From the NCBI RefSeq assembly GCF_000512915.1, contig NZ_CP007034.1, positions 1,612,001-1,676,000 of the forward strand: a stretch of DNA of 64,000 nt, read 5' to 3'. Source of the stretch: Barnesiella viscericola DSM 18177. GTDB taxonomy: Bacteria > Bacteroidota > Bacteroidia > Bacteroidales > Barnesiellaceae. Each line of letters begins with the position of its first letter. The stretch's first letter is position 1. The translations under genes were made by a program, and so were the position numbers. Below the pieces are notes generated by a model. It had not been told where the DNA came from and searched no databases. It saw only the letters and a program-made list of their open reading frames with translations. Shown here piece after piece: positions 18,241 through 28,934 of this stretch.

Positions 18241-19584
18241 TTATAAAGCCCTTACACAAGCCTTGAACTGGTCGCCCCGGTCTTCGTAGCTCTTGAACAG
18301 GTCGAAGCTGGCACAGCAGGGCGACAGCAATACCGTATCGCCCGGCGAGGCGAGGGCATACGACTTGTCGACAGCCTCCTTCATCGAACGGGCCTCGGTG
18401 ATGTAGGGCACCTTGCCCTCGAAGAAGGCGTGCAACTTGCTGTTGTCGACCCCGAGGAATACTAGGGCCTTCACCTTGTCACGCACCAGCTGCTCGATTT
18501 CGGTATAGTCGTTGCCTTTGTCTTTCCCGCCCAAGATGAGGACTACGGGGGTCTTCATGCTCTCCAAGGCATACCAGCACGAGTTGACATTCGTCGCCTT
18601 GGAATCGTTGATAAACTGCACGCCCCGCACCGAAGCAACCCGTTCGAGACGATGCTCCACCGACTCGAAGTCGCTCAATGCCTTGCGGATAGCCTCTTTC
18701 TTGACATTCAGCAGGCAGGCCGACAGACCGGCCGCCATCGAGTTGTAGAGGTTGTGACGGCCGAGCAGCGACAGTTCGTCGGTCTTCATCGTGAGAGTCT
18801 CCTCGGGAGTATCGATGGTCAGCTCGCCGTGGTCGGTATAGGCCTGGGTGCCGGGCTCGTGTGTCTCGGCAAAGGGATAGCGCTGCGATTTGAGGGTGAG
18901 TTTCGACAGCTTCTCGTTGATGACGGGGTCGTCGTTCCAGTAGATAAAGGCATCGTCCTCAGTCTGGTTGCGGACAATGCGGAACTTGGCATCGACGTAG
19001 TTCTCCATCTTGTAGTCGTAGCGGTCGAGATGGTCGGGCGTGATGTTGAGCAGGACGGCGATATTGGCCTTGAAGTCATACATGTTGTCGAGCTGGAAAC
19101 TGCTCAACTCAATCACGTAGTAGTCGTAGTCGCAGGTAGCCACCTGCAAGGCCAGACTCTTGCCCACGTTCCCGGCCAACCCCACCTTCAACCCGGCGCT
19201 CTTCAAGATGTGGTAGGTGAGCAGGGTCGTGGTGGTCTTGCCGTTGCTGCCGGTGATGCAGATCATGCGGGCATGGGTATAGCGGCCGGCAAACTCGATT
19301 TCGGAGATGACGGGGATATTCCGCTTGCGCAACTCCACAATCATGGGGGCGGTCAAGGGTATGCCGGGACTTTTGATTACCTCGTCGGCATTCAGAATCA
19401 GTTCGGGCGTGTGATGCCCCTCTTCCCAGGCAATGCCATACCGGTCGAGTTGCTCCTTGTATTTATCCTTAATCGACGACGTGTCCGAAACAAACACGTC
19501 GAATCCCTTCACTTGGGCCAGCACGGCGGCTCCGGCACCGCTCTCGCCGGCTCCCAATACTACAATTCTCTTTTTCTTTTCCAT
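18241..19584 (-). CDS. murD: UDP-N-acetylmuramoylalanine--D-glutamate ligase
   Basis: This 447-residue cytoplasmic Mur ligase adds D-Glu to UDP-MurNAc-L-Ala. It shows the N-terminal VVLGAGESGAGAAVLA loop, KSPGIP, the ATP loop ITGSNGKTTTTLLTYHI (around 110), the LSSFQLD segment and the C-terminal NDSKATN and LILGGKDKGND motifs. The gene is 15 bases after mraY and 17 before ftsW. Confidence 0.97.
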   Translation of the reverse strand: MEKKKRIVVLGAGESGAGAAVLAQVKGFDVFVSDTSSIKDKYKEQLDRYGIAWEEGHHTPELILNADEVIKSPGIPLTAPMIVELRKRNIPVISEIEFAGRYTHARMICITGSNGKTTTTLLTYHILKSAGLKVGLAGNVGKSLALQVATCDYDYYVIELSSFQLDNMYDFKANIAVLLNITPDHLDRYDYKMENYVDAKFRIVRNQTEDDAFIYWNDDPVINEKLSKLTLKSQRYPFAETHEPGTQAYTDHGELTIDTPEETLTMKTDELSLLGRHNLYNSMAAGLSACLLNVKKEAIRKALSDFESVEHRLERVASVRGVQFINDSKATNVNSCWYALESMKTPVVLILGGKDKGNDYTEIEQLVRDKVKALVFLGVDNSKLHAFFEGKVPYITEARSMKEAVDKSYALASPGDTVLLSPCCASFDLFKSYEDRGDQFKACVRAL

Positions 19585-19599
19585 ATCGAAACAACCTTT

Positions 19600-20865
19600 C
19601 TATCGCATTTTGAGCGTAACTATGGTTATCGCTGCCAGCATGAGGCAGACAATCCAGAACCGAACGACGATTTTGGATTCGGGCACAGCCTGCAACGGTT
19701 TTTGTATCAAAGCATTAATACCGGCATTCCCCGGTTTCTGGAAGTGGTGATGCAACGGGGTCATCTTGAAGACCCGTCGCCCCTCGCCATACTTGCGCTT
19801 GGTAATCTTGAAGTAGGCCACCTGTATCATCACCGAGAGGTCCTCGACAAAGAAGATGGCACACAAGATGGGTATGAGCAGCTCCTTGTGTATGCACAGC
19901 GCAAAGACGGCGATGATACCGCCCAACGTGAGGCTGCCCGTGTCGCCCATGAACACCTGAGCCGGGTAGGCGTTGTACCACAGGAAGCCGATGGTCGCCC
20001 CCATGAAGGCACAGGCAAATACCACCAGCTCTTCACTGCCCGGTATGTACATAATATTTAAATAGGAGGCATAGGCGATGTGACCCGACAGATAGGCCAG
20101 GATACCCAACGTGAGTCCTATGATGGCCGACGTTCCCGTGGCCAGACCGTCGAGACCGTCGGTGAGGTTGGCCCCGTTGGAGACGGCCGTGACGACAAAT
20201 ATCGTGAGCAGTATGAAGATAATCCAACCGCCGGTCTGGGCATGTTCGCCCAGGAAGGGCACCAGGTCGGCATAGTCGAGGTTATTGTTCTTGAAGAAGG
20301 GAATGGTCGTCTGGGTCGACTTGATATTCTCGGACTCGTACTTGACCACCTCGGTCGTCGTGCCGGGAGCCTGTACGGCCACATTCTCGCGGATCACCAC
20401 CTCGGGACTCAGATAGAGCGTCAGCCCCACGATAAGACCGAGACCCACCTGCCCTACGATCTTGAACCGTCCGTGCAGCCCCTCCTTATCCTTTTTAAAT
20501 ACCTTGATATAGTCGTCGAGGAAACCGATGGCTCCCAGCCACACGGTCGTGACCAGCATCAATATCATGTAGATATTGCCCAACCGGCCCACCAGCAGAC
20601 AGGGTACCAGTATGGCGATGATGATGATGATACCGCCCATCGTGGGGGTACCCTTCTTGGCCATTTGCCCTTCGAGCCCCAAGTCGCGTACCAGCTCGCC
20701 GATTTGCCGTATCTGCAACCGGTTGATGATGCGCCGCCCGATGATGGTGGCAATGAACAGCGACAGGATAAAGGCAGCCATCGACCGGAACGAGATATAG
20801 GAGAACAACCGCGCTCCCGGTATATCGAACATCGATTCGAGGTATTGAAACAGATAATACAACAT
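19600..20865 (-). CDS. mraY: Phospho-N-acetylmuramoyl-pentapeptide transferase
   Basis: This 421-residue polytopic enzyme moves phospho-MurNAc-pentapeptide onto undecaprenyl phosphate to make lipid [27 protein letters not shown] and the cytoplasmic histidine-rich loop (MTPLHHHFQ) are present. An insertion of about 50 residues (about 168-220, with [14 protein letters not shown]) makes it longer than the usual 360 residues; I recall this as common in Bacteroidetes MraY. It lies between murE (27 bases) and murD (15 bases). Confidence 0.97.
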   Translation of the reverse strand: MLYYLFQYLESMFDIPGARLFSYISFRSMAAFILSLFIATIIGRRIINRLQIRQIGELVRDLGLEGQMAKKGTPTMGGIIIIIAILVPCLLVGRLGNIYMILMLVTTVWLGAIGFLDDYIKVFKKDKEGLHGRFKIVGQVGLGLIVGLTLYLSPEVVIRENVAVQAPGTTTEVVKYESENIKSTQTTIPFFKNNNLDYADLVPFLGEHAQTGGWIIFILLTIFVVTAVSNGANLTDGLDGLATGTSAIIGLTLGILAYLSGHIAYASYLNIMYIPGSEELVVFACAFMGATIGFLWYNAYPAQVFMGDTGSLTLGGIIAVFALCIHKELLIPILCAIFFVEDLSVMIQVAYFKITKRKYGEGRRVFKMTPLHHHFQKPGNAGINALIQKPLQAVPESKIVVRFWIVCLMLAAITIVTLKMR

Positions 20866-20892
20866 ATTGCGTTCTTCTTTTATCGGTTAATA

Positions 20893-22356
20893 TCAAGCCT
20901 GCTCTTCGGCAAACAGTTTCTCGACCTCCTCCTTGTCGTCGAAGTGGTGTTTCACCCCTTCGATTTCCTGATAATCCTCGTGCCCCTTGCCGGCAATCAG
21001 AATCACGTCGCCCGGCTGGGCAAACTGGGTGGCCATGCGAATCGCTTCGCGGCGGTCGACCTGCAACAGGGCCTTGCGGCGCTGCTCGGCATCGAGCCCG
21101 GCCACCATATCGTTGAGTATATCGTTGGGATTTTCAAAGCGGGGATTGTCGGAGGTGAGAATCACCCGGTCGCTCAGGTTCACCGCCTCGCGGGCCATCA
21201 TGGGGCGCTTGCCCTTGTCGCGGTTACCGCCGGCACCCACCACGGTAATGATGTGGCCTTTGCCTTCGAGCACCCCGTGAATCGTGTTGAGTACATTGTT
21301 CAGCGCATCGGGGGTGTGAGCGTAATCGACAATCACGGTATATCCGCGCGAGGAGTGCAGCGTCTGGAACCGACCGGCTACCGGCACCAGCAGGCTCATC
21401 TTGCGCAGCACCTCGTCGGGGTCCTGTCCCAACAGGCAGGTGGCGCCATAGACGGCCAGCAGGTTGTAGGCGTTGAAGCGGCCCACGAACCGCACCTCGA
21501 CCTCCTTGCCGTTGATTTCGAGCGACATGCCGTCCATACGGCTCTCGATGATACGGGCCTTGAAGTCGGCCATCGTGCGCAACGAATAGGTGTGCTTTTC
21601 GGCGCGGGTATTCTGCAACATCACCATACCGGCCTTATCGTCGATGTTGGTCAAGGCAAAGGCCCCCTTGGGCAGGCCGTCGAAGAACGACTTCTTGGCT
21701 TTCAGATAGGCCTCGACCGTCTTGTGGTAGTCGATGTGGTCGCGGGTGAGGTTGGTGAAGATAGCCCCGTTGAAGTCGAGCCCGGCAATGCGGTGCTGGG
21801 CTGCCGAGTGCGAACTCACCTCCATGAAGGCATAGTCGCACCCTGCATCGACCATCTCGCGCAACAGGCGGTGCAGATGCAGCGGGTCGGGGGTCGTGTG
21901 GGTAGCAGGCACCCTCACCGTGTCGATGTAGTTGCACACGGTCGAGAGGAGCCCCGCCTTGTATCCGAAGGAGCGGAACATTTCATACAGCAGCGTGGCC
22001 GTGGTGGTCTTGCCGTTGGTCCCGGTCACCCCCACCAGCGTCAACTCGCGCGAGGGGTTTCCATACCAGGCCGAGGCCAGCAGCCCGAAGGCAATCGAAC
22101 TGTCGGCTACCTTCACATACATCACCCCGTCGGCCAACTCGGACGGGAACTCTTCGCACACCACCACCCGGGCACCCTGGGCAATAGCCTGGGGTATAAA
22201 GGTGTGGCCGTCGACCGAGACTCCGCGAACGGCGACAAACAGATAGTCGGCCTTCACCTGACGGGAGTCCGACTCCACGCCCGACACTTCGTTCACGACA
22301 GCGCCCTTACGCTCTGTCACTACAATTTCCGATAATAACTCTTCTACTTTCTTCAT
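20893..22356 (-). CDS. murE: UDP-N-acetylmuramoyl-tripeptide synthetase, meso-DAP type
   Basis: This 487-residue Mur ligase adds the third stem residue. The ATP loop [18 protein letters not shown] (around 110), the [11 protein letters not shown] segment and [10 protein letters not shown] are visible. The motif DNPR (in [11 protein letters not shown]) marks the meso-diaminopimelate-adding form rather than the lysine form, so the peptidoglycan should contain meso-DAP. It starts 10 bases after ftsI. No murF is present in the run, so that step is encoded elsewhere. Confidence 0.96.
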   Translation of the reverse strand: MKKVEELLSEIVVTERKGAVVNEVSGVESDSRQVKADYLFVAVRGVSVDGHTFIPQAIAQGARVVVCEEFPSELADGVMYVKVADSSIAFGLLASAWYGNPSRELTLVGVTGTNGKTTTATLLYEMFRSFGYKAGLLSTVCNYIDTVRVPATHTTPDPLHLHRLLREMVDAGCDYAFMEVSSHSAAQHRIAGLDFNGAIFTNLTRDHIDYHKTVEAYLKAKKSFFDGLPKGAFALTNIDDKAGMVMLQNTRAEKHTYSLRTMADFKARIIESRMDGMSLEINGKEVEVRFVGRFNAYNLLAVYGATCLLGQDPDEVLRKMSLLVPVAGRFQTLHSSRGYTVIVDYAHTPDALNNVLNTIHGVLEGKGHIITVVGAGGNRDKGKRPMMAREAVNLSDRVILTSDNPRFENPNDILNDMVAGLDAEQRRKALLQVDRREAIRMATQFAQPGDVILIAGKGHEDYQEIEGVKHHFDDKEEVEKLFAEEQA

Positions 22357-22366
22357 ATCATCGTAT

Positions 22367-24436
22367 TCATTTCAATTTCAAAATCACCGTCGTGCCGGGT
22401 TGCAGCGCCGCTCCCCGAGGTATCGACTGTTCATAGACCCGACCGCGTCCCTGAATGCTCACATTCAGTCCGGCCTGTTCCAGCAGGTAAAGGGCATCGC
22501 GAGCCCCCATGCCGCTCACGTCGGGCATGCTGTCGCAATAGGTCTCAATGTTGTAGCAATCGCTCACATCGCCCCGTACACCCAGGCGTTGGAGCACCTG
22601 CCGCGTCTCGGCAATATCGCCCTTCATAATCGACGGAGCAAAGGTCTGCGTCGAGTCCGAAGGCATCGCCATGGGCACATCGAGACGGCCCATCGAGTAG
22701 AGCGTCTCGGCAATCTTCTTCAACACCCCGCCACAATAGCGACCGGCCGAAGGCATACCCGGCAGATCGGGTTTTCCCAGCAGGACGATGCACGAGTATT
22801 GCGGTTTCTCATAGGGGAAGAATCCACAGAAGGTGATGCGGTAGCGGCTCTCATACTTGCCGTCGGCACCGATGTTCCGCACCGTACCCGTTTTCCCGGC
22901 GATGGTCACCTTTTTCGAGCGAGCCAGCCGTCCCGTACCGTCATCGTCGTTCACCACGGCATAGAGCATTTGCCGCAGGGCACGGGCCGTCTCGGGCTTA
23001 CAGGCGTGCTCCCTGATGTAGCTGATGTCGAAAACCTTTTCGGGCTTCCCGTTGCGCAACAGCTCCTTGACCAGACGGGGCTTGACAAACTTGCCGTCGT
23101 TGGCTATGGTGTTATAGAGCGCCAGCGTATAGATGGGCGGTATCTTGGTGGTATAGCCATAGGACATGCGCGTGAGGTTGATGCGGTCCTGTACCGTCGC
23201 TTTCAAATGGCGTATCGTGGGTCGGGCCGTTCCAGGAATACCCAGGTCGAAGGGTTCCATGAAGCCCACCTCGTAGATGCGTTGCACAAAGCGATCGGGG
23301 TCGCGCTCATATCCCCGCAGGATAATTTCGGACAGACCGATGTTCGACGAGTACTTCATCGCCTCGATGGCGGTCATCGACGCTCGACCGTGGGTATCGG
23401 TAATGGGGCGCACCCGGGCTCCGGCTGGATAGCGGAACACGCCGTTGTGACCGTTGATCACATCGTTCGGACGCACCACCCCGTCGTCGAGGGCAATCAT
23501 CATCGACAGGGGCTTGACTACCGAACCCGGCTCGTACCCCTGCACGGCATTGTTCACCGTTTCGAGATACTCCCCGCCGGGCAGACGCGAGAGGTTGGAC
23601 ATGGCTTTAATCTCGCCCGTAGCCACCTCCATGACGATGGCCACGGCAAACTCGGGCTGCGTCTCTTCGATGGTTTGCAGCAGGGCTTGTTCGGTAATAT
23701 CCTGTATGTCAATATCAATAGTAGTCTTCACGTCGAGACCCCGTTGGGGCGGATCGGATACCCAGTCGACGATACCCGACGGAATCTGCTTCTTGATGGT
23801 CCGCCCCGGAATACCGTAGAGCAGCGAGTCGAGCGCCTTTTCCAGTCCGCTGTTGCCGTGGAAGGTCTCGTCCAACCCGCCGATGGCTCGCGAGGCCATG
23901 GTTCCGTAGGGCTTCTCGCGCTTGATGATTTTCTCGCGGTTAGGGTCGATATAGAAGCCCGAATAGGGTGTCGAATAGCGCAGGAAGGGGAAGGTCTTCA
24001 ACAGTTCATAGTCGTGCCCCGTCACCTCACGCACCAGAACATAATAGCGTTTCTTGCGCAAAAAGGCACTGCGCATACCCTTCTCATAGGCGGCAGCCGT
24101 CTTGTTGGGGAAATATTTCGCCAGCATCTGGCTCAGAATCTTCACACTGTCGTTAAACTCCCTGGCCTTGAACTTGGGCACTCCAAAGTCAATCAAGGCC
24201 CGGTAATAGGTCATGTTGGTTGCCATCACCTCGCCGTTCTGGGCCAGAATGTCGCCCCGTTCGGGCATCACCTCGTGGGTAACCGACAGCATCTGAGCCG
24301 CCTTCTCGTTCCACTTGTCGGCATGAATGATGCAGGTATCGGCCGCCTTCTTGACAATGGCGATACTGAACAGCAGCACCCCGACGATGACCAGGGCATA
24401 TCGCAACAATATGTGTCGTTTATTCCTTGTCTCCAT
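22367..24436 (-). CDS. ftsI: Septal class B penicillin-binding protein (FtsI/PBP3)
   Basis: This 689-residue transpeptidase has an N-terminal membrane anchor (about 10-28), a dimerisation/pedestal region starting [16 protein letters not shown], and the penicilloyl-serine transpeptidase domain. The catalytic boxes are SVVK (S305-K308), SSN (S363-N365) and KTGT (K515). A PASTA domain closes the protein (about 625-689, [16 protein letters not shown]). It cross-links septal peptidoglycan with FtsW. Its start overlaps the ftsL end by 17 bases. Confidence 0.96.
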   Translation of the reverse strand: METRNKRHILLRYALVIVGVLLFSIAIVKKAADTCIIHADKWNEKAAQMLSVTHEVMPERGDILAQNGEVMATNMTYYRALIDFGVPKFKAREFNDSVKILSQMLAKYFPNKTAAAYEKGMRSAFLRKKRYYVLVREVTGHDYELLKTFPFLRYSTPYSGFYIDPNREKIIKREKPYGTMASRAIGGLDETFHGNSGLEKALDSLLYGIPGRTIKKQIPSGIVDWVSDPPQRGLDVKTTIDIDIQDITEQALLQTIEETQPEFAVAIVMEVATGEIKAMSNLSRLPGGEYLETVNNAVQGYEPGSVVKPLSMMIALDDGVVRPNDVINGHNGVFRYPAGARVRPITDTHGRASMTAIEAMKYSSNIGLSEIILRGYERDPDRFVQRIYEVGFMEPFDLGIPGTARPTIRHLKATVQDRINLTRMSYGYTTKIPPIYTLALYNTIANDGKFVKPRLVKELLRNGKPEKVFDISYIREHACKPETARALRQMLYAVVNDDDGTGRLARSKKVTIAGKTGTVRNIGADGKYESRYRITFCGFFPYEKPQYSCIVLLGKPDLPGMPSAGRYCGGVLKKIAETLYSMGRLDVPMAMPSDSTQTFAPSIMKGDIAETRQVLQRLGVRGDVSDCYNIETYCDSMPDVSGMGARDALYLLEQAGLNVSIQGRGRVYEQSIPRGAALQPGTTVILKLK

Positions 24437-24782
24437 CTGTCGGTCTCAATTTTACAGGAGGAGTATCGGGTATTTCGAGGCCCAACCGGTTCTCGTTCAC
24501 CAGGGTGACAATGCGCGAGTGGCGCACCAACCCCATGTAGCGGGCAGCAGCACGCACCCGCTCGGTCTTGGCGTTGGTGAGTTCGAACCGCAGCTCTTTA
24601 ATCGTCTCCAACTTGGTCTGGCACACATACCGGTTGGCAATCGACAGGCAAAAAAGAAAAACCACCGAAGCGATGAAGCCCCAGTGCGACCTGAAAAAAT
24701 CCAGGGAGAAGATGCGTCCCTGAACCGCCATTTTCAGATACTTGATGAATCCTATCTTTTCGTCCTTTGTTTTCTTAGCCAT
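24420..24782 (-). CDS. ftsL: FtsL-like cell division protein
   Basis: This 120-residue bitopic protein has a basic cytoplasmic N-terminus, one membrane segment (about 34-52, GFIASVVFLFCLSIANRYV) and a periplasmic helix (LETIKELRFELTNAKTERVRAAARYMGL) typical of the FtsL coiled coil. Length and position between rsmH and ftsI support the call, since sequence conservation is low. It matches the Bacteroidetes FtsL-like family. Gaps are 4 bases to rsmH and an overlap with ftsI. Confidence 0.85.
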   Translation of the reverse strand: MAKKTKDEKIGFIKYLKMAVQGRIFSLDFFRSHWGFIASVVFLFCLSIANRYVCQTKLETIKELRFELTNAKTERVRAAARYMGLVRHSRIVTLVNENRLGLEIPDTPPVKLRPTDGDKE

Positions 24783-24786
24783 ACGG

Positions 24787-25701
24787 TTATACCCTCTCTG
24801 CTATTCTCAATTTGGCACTGCGCGACCGGGGATTGCGTTCGATTTCGGCCTCGTCGGGCACAATCACCTTGTGGTTGACCGCCCGGAACGGAGCCTCTAT
24901 GCGGCCGAAGAAATCCTGCTCGGCACGCCCCTCGACATTTCCCGTGCGAATGAAGTTCTTGACCATGCGGTCTTCCAGCGAGTGGTAGGTAAGTATTACC
25001 AGCCGTCCCCCGGGAGGGAGCAATTCGACCGACTGCTCCAACAGGCGGCGCAAGCTCTCCATCTCGCGGTTCACCTCGATGCGCAGAGCCTGGAAGAGTT
25101 GGGCCAACTCTTTCTTCTCCTGCTTGCGGTTGACATAGGGGCGCACCACTTCGAGCAACTGCTCGGTTGTCGTAAGGGGCGACGTGGCCCGGGCCGACAC
25201 GATGGCCGAGGCGATGCGACGGGCGCTCTTCAACTCGCCATACAGAAAAAAGAGGTCGGCCAGCTGCTCCTCGCTATACGAGGCCACCACTTGGGCGGCC
25301 GTCTGCAAAGCCCGCTGGTTCATACGCATGTCGAGCGGACCCTCGAACCGGAACGAGAATCCCCGCTCCGAGTCGTCGAAATGGTGAAACGAGACACCCA
25401 AATCGGCCAAAATCCCGTCGACCTGCTCCACGCCATAGTAGCGCATGAAGTTTTTCAGATACCTGAAATTGCTGTGGACAAACGTGAACCGCTCATCGTC
25501 GAGACTGTTGCGCCGGGCATCCTCGTCCTGGTCGAGCGAGAAGAGCCGTCCCCCTTCGCCCAGACGTGACAAAATCGCGCGCGAATGGCCTCCCCCGCCG
25601 AAAGTGACATCGACATAGGTTCCGTCGGGTTTGACAGCCAATCCGTCGATGCACTCTTCGAGAAGTGCAGGTATATGATACACAGCCGATTGCAGTTCCA
25701 T
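24787..25701 (-). CDS. rsmH: 16S rRNA (cytosine1402-N4)-methyltransferase
   Basis: This SAM-dependent enzyme methylates N4 of C1402 in 16S rRNA. The N-terminal motif YHIPALLEECIDGL, the SAM loop VDVTFGGGGHSRAILSRL, LADLGVSFHHFDDSERGFSF and LTYHSLEDRMVKNF are intact. I start at the ATG at 25701, 304 residues, which has GGAGG 11 bases upstream and fits family N-termini. A GTG at 25725 would add eight residues (312 in all). It opens the division/cell-wall run. The usual mraZ gene is not found upstream; the next gene is divergent. Confidence 0.95.
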   Translation of the reverse strand: MELQSAVYHIPALLEECIDGLAVKPDGTYVDVTFGGGGHSRAILSRLGEGGRLFSLDQDEDARRNSLDDERFTFVHSNFRYLKNFMRYYGVEQVDGILADLGVSFHHFDDSERGFSFRFEGPLDMRMNQRALQTAAQVVASYSEEQLADLFFLYGELKSARRIASAIVSARATSPLTTTEQLLEVVRPYVNRKQEKKELAQLFQALRIEVNREMESLRRLLEQSVELLPPGGRLVILTYHSLEDRMVKNFIRTGNVEGRAEQDFFGRIEAPFRAVNHKVIVPDEAEIERNPRSRSAKLRIAERV

Positions 25702-25897
25702 TCGCAACTTGTCCTCCAACTTCACTTTTTTGCAGGGTAAAGATAGGCATTAATCCCCAATCCCGCAGTGCTCTTCTCCACTTTTTTCTCTATTTTTTTC
25801 TGCTGAGGCTCAACGGCTCCCGCCCGCCACAAACACGAAGAGATACCACCCCGTAATAAAAGCCCCGTTCCCCTCTATAAAAATAAAAAAAATAGCG

Positions 25898-25905
25898 TAT
25901 TTTTG
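25898..25905 (+). promoter_or_regulatory. -7 box upstream of the glycine-lipid genes
   Basis: TATTTTTG matches TAnnTTTG and would start transcription near 25911, 17 bases before the ATG at 25928. A -33 element at the expected distance is weak. It lies in the divergent region shared with rsmH. Confidence 0.5.
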
Positions 25906-25927
25906 TACACACTTTTTATGAATAGTC

Positions 25928-26779
25928 ATGAGTTCCGAACCTCTGAAAATCGATATTGAGAAAGTAGTCAGGGAAAAGACGCCCAAATATGCCAAGAGAA
26001 TCCCGGGATTCCTTTTCCGTTATCTGAAACGGACCATTCACCAGGACGAGATAAACTACGTCCTCAGCACCTACAAGGATAGTACCGGTGTACAGTTTGC
26101 CGACGACCTGCTCGACTACATGAACGTACATGCCAACGTCATCGGCATCGAGAACATTCCGGCCGAGGGACGTTTCATCTTTGCCTCGAACCACCCGCTG
26201 GGGGCCCTCGACGGAGTCACTCTCATTCGGTTTTTCGGCCACTACTACAACGGGAAAATCAAATTTCTCGTCAACGACCTGTTGATGAATATCAAGCCGT
26301 TGGAGCCGGTATTCCTGCCCATCAACAAATACGGGTCACAGGCCAAGGAGTCGAGCGTACAGATTAACAAGGCCTACGAGTCGGACGAGCAGATGCTCAT
26401 CTTCCCCGCCGGACTCTGCTCCCGCCTGCAACACGGGCAGATACGGGATTTGGAGTGGAAAAAGACCTTTATCGCCAAGGCAATCCAATCGCAACGAGAC
26501 ATTATCCCCATCTATTTCGAGGGCCAAAATTCAGCCTTTTTTTATCGATTTGCTAAAATACGTAAATCGCTCGGCATAAAATTCAACATAGAATTGATAT
26601 ATTTGCCCGACGAAATGTTCAGTAGCAAAAACAAAACGTTCAACATATACATTGGCAAGCCTATCCCCTGGCAAACCTTCGACAAATCCAAGAGTCTTCA
26701 AGAGTGGGCCCAGGTGGTGAAAGAGCAAGTCTATCAGATTAAAAACCAATCTCATGGAACCGATTATCGCGCCCGTTGA
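25928..26779 (+). CDS. glsA: PlsC-type acyltransferase, probable glycine-lipid O-acyltransferase
   Basis: This 283-residue lysophospholipid-acyltransferase-like protein has the motif SNHPLGALDG (H89, D95), the variant of the HX4D acyltransferase motif found in this group, and IFPAGLCSR as the second conserved block. It overlaps the next gene, a GNAT/OlsB-like acyltransferase, by 26 bases. The pair corresponds in type and order to the Bacteroides thetaiotaomicron glycine-lipid genes (GlsA is the O-acyltransferase). It would add a second fatty acid to N-acylglycine at the inner membrane. Family and neighbours support this; the substrate is inferred. Confidence 0.8.
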   Translation: MSSEPLKIDIEKVVREKTPKYAKRIPGFLFRYLKRTIHQDEINYVLSTYKDSTGVQFADDLLDYMNVHANVIGIENIPAEGRFIFASNHPLGALDGVTLIRFFGHYYNGKIKFLVNDLLMNIKPLEPVFLPINKYGSQAKESSVQINKAYESDEQMLIFPAGLCSRLQHGQIRDLEWKKTFIAKAIQSQRDIIPIYFEGQNSAFFYRFAKIRKSLGIKFNIELIYLPDEMFSSKNKTFNIYIGKPIPWQTFDKSKSLQEWAQVVKEQVYQIKNQSHGTDYRAR

Positions 26780-27701
26780 CAAAGAGCTAATCAAATCGGA
26801 GTTGACCCCCGAACGATTCATGCGGGATACCCGCAAGGGCGGCAACAAAATATATATTGTCGATTGCAACAACGCACCCAACACCATGCGCGAGATAGGA
26901 CGGCTGCGCGAAATAGCCTTCCGCTATCCGGGAGGCGGTACGGGCAAAGCGCTGGACATCGACGAGTTTGACACGATGGACCCGCCGTGCCAGCAACTCA
27001 TCGTATGGAACCCCGATGCTGAGGAGATCATAGGCGGCTACCGGTTCATTTTGGGCGAGAACATTCGTCAGGACGAGCAGGGACGTCCCCGCATCGCCAC
27101 CTCGCACCTCTTCGAGTTCTCCGACAAGTTCCTGCACGAATACCTGCCCCGCACCATCGAGCTGGGACGCTCGTTCGTCACCCTCGAATACCAGTCGTCA
27201 CGGGCCGGTGCCAAGGGGCTCTTCGCCCTCGACAACCTGTGGGACGGATTAGGCGCACTCACCATCGACTATCCCCAGACCGAATATTTCTTCGGGAAGG
27301 TGACCATGTACCCCACCTACTCGCACGAGGGGCGCAACATGATTCTCTATTTCCTCAACAAGCACTTCCCCGACCCCGAGCACCTCGTGTGGCCACGTCA
27401 CCCGCTGGAAACCAATACCGACGAGGAGAAGATGAGTCGTCTCTTTATCCACGACGACTTCAAGGAGGACTACAAGATTCTGAACCAGGAGGTACGCAAG
27501 CTCGGCTACAACATTCCCCCGCTGGTCAACGCCTACATGGGACTGTCGCCCACGATGAAGATGTTCGGCACGGCCATCAACGACGAGTTCGGCAACGTAG
27601 AGGAGTCGGGTATCCTCATCGCGATAAAAGAGATTATCGAGGAGAAACGAAGCCGCTACATCGAGACCTACGACAAACTGCCTCCGATCAAGATATCGTA
27701 G
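26754..27701 (+). CDS. glsB: GNAT/hemolysin-like N-acyltransferase, probable glycine N-acyltransferase
   Basis: This 315-residue protein is an OlsB-like GNAT enzyme, often annotated as putative hemolysin. Conserved elements are REIAFRYPGGGTG, an acceptor region with IVWNPDAEEIIGGYR and the block TIELGRSFVTLEYQ. In Bacteroides the homologous GlsB makes N-acyl-3-hydroxy-palmitoyl glycine, the precursor of glycine lipids important for stress tolerance. Overlap with the upstream PlsC-type gene implies coupled translation. Confidence 0.82.
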   Translation: MEPIIAPVDKELIKSELTPERFMRDTRKGGNKIYIVDCNNAPNTMREIGRLREIAFRYPGGGTGKALDIDEFDTMDPPCQQLIVWNPDAEEIIGGYRFILGENIRQDEQGRPRIATSHLFEFSDKFLHEYLPRTIELGRSFVTLEYQSSRAGAKGLFALDNLWDGLGALTIDYPQTEYFFGKVTMYPTYSHEGRNMILYFLNKHFPDPEHLVWPRHPLETNTDEEKMSRLFIHDDFKEDYKILNQEVRKLGYNIPPLVNAYMGLSPTMKMFGTAINDEFGNVEESGILIAIKEIIEEKRSRYIETYDKLPPIKIS

Positions 27702-27749
27702 CGGCAACACCGCTCTCGTTTCTGTCGGGGAGATAAACTGATACAGGCC

Positions 27750-28853
27750 ATGAAAATGTGTTCTCTCCTGTCCGCCGCACTGCTCCTTCTTTTCTGTCAA
27801 TGCGGCGGCAATGATTCGTATATACTCACCGAGACCGACTGCATACCGGCTTTCGCCGGCGACTCCTGCCTCTACATCGACCGCGACGACGAGCCCCGTT
27901 TCGTAGGCCCGTATGCCGACGCCTCGCTCTTCTACGACGACCTGGCGCTGGTGCGTCATGCAGCCGACGGGAAATGGGGCTATATCGACGACTCGGGCGA
28001 ACTGGTCTACCCAGCCGTCTACACCGCTGCCACCATCTTCCACGAAAACCGGGCCTGGGTGGTGCGCCCCGACGAGGCCCCTTGTGCCATCGACACCAAA
28101 GGACGTCTGCAACTCACCCTCACCCAAGCCTCCAAAGTCATGATTTTCTGCGAAGGAATGGCCGCTTTTGCCCAAAAGGGGAAACGCGGCGAACGATGGG
28201 GTTTCATCGACAAGAGCGGGAAGGCGGTTATCAAACCTATCTATCGGGCGGTAAAACCTTTTGCTCACGGACTGGCTGCCGTACAGGACGAGAAGGGCCG
28301 ATGGGGCTATGTCGACCCACTGGGGGTTGAGACAATACCACCGCATTACGAGGCTGCCGAGTCGTTCTCGGCTCACCGCCAGGCTGTCGTGCAAGTTCAG
28401 GAGGGTGTTTTCCGGGTCATCGACCTGCAAGGCGACTCCATCTGGCAGACCGACTGCGAGGAGCTGGTCTCCGACGGCACCCTCTTCCGCATCAAGCGGG
28501 CAGGACAATGGGGCTGGTGCGACGCCAAGGGCAAAGAGATGATCGCCCCCGCCTTCGACGACAGCCGGGCATTCGGGCAGGCCGACCTGGCACCCGTGAA
28601 GCAACAGGGAAAATGGGGATATATCGACCGCAAAGGTCACTGGAAAATCAAGCGTCAGTTCACCGATGCGCAACCCTTCTTCGACGGATTGGCTCTCGTG
28701 CAGGCCGGGACCTTCTACGGCTTTATCGACCCCGACGGGCATTACCGCATCAACCCGCAATACGACCGCATAGCCGCCGATTACCGACAGCAGGCGCTGG
28801 GTGCAGGCAGTGCCTTCACCACCGTGAGCAGCGACCACGCCCGCTACAAATAG
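27750..28853 (+). CDS. WG-repeat lipoprotein
   Basis: This 367-residue protein has a short hydrophobic N-terminus ending in FCQCGG, which may be a non-canonical lipobox, so outer-membrane or periplasmic location is likely. It then has about six WG repeats, each of the form K/R-W-G-Y/F-I-D-x-x-G. Examples are KWGYIDDSGE, RWGFIDKSGK, RWGYVDPLG, QWGWCDAKGK, KWGYIDRKGH and FYGFIDPDGH. WG repeats build a beta-rich binding surface. No enzymatic domain is visible and the function is unknown. It follows glsB by 48 bases and may be read from the same promoter. Confidence 0.75.
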   Translation: MKMCSLLSAALLLLFCQCGGNDSYILTETDCIPAFAGDSCLYIDRDDEPRFVGPYADASLFYDDLALVRHAADGKWGYIDDSGELVYPAVYTAATIFHENRAWVVRPDEAPCAIDTKGRLQLTLTQASKVMIFCEGMAAFAQKGKRGERWGFIDKSGKAVIKPIYRAVKPFAHGLAAVQDEKGRWGYVDPLGVETIPPHYEAAESFSAHRQAVVQVQEGVFRVIDLQGDSIWQTDCEELVSDGTLFRIKRAGQWGWCDAKGKEMIAPAFDDSRAFGQADLAPVKQQGKWGYIDRKGHWKIKRQFTDAQPFFDGLALVQAGTFYGFIDPDGHYRINPQYDRIAADYRQQALGAGSAFTTVSSDHARYK

Positions 28854-28934
28854 CAGCCCGGACACTCAAACGAGGAGGAAGGGGGGGTGTGAGAAAAACA
28901 GCCCCCGAAACGAAAGAGATACGGCCCCGACGGA

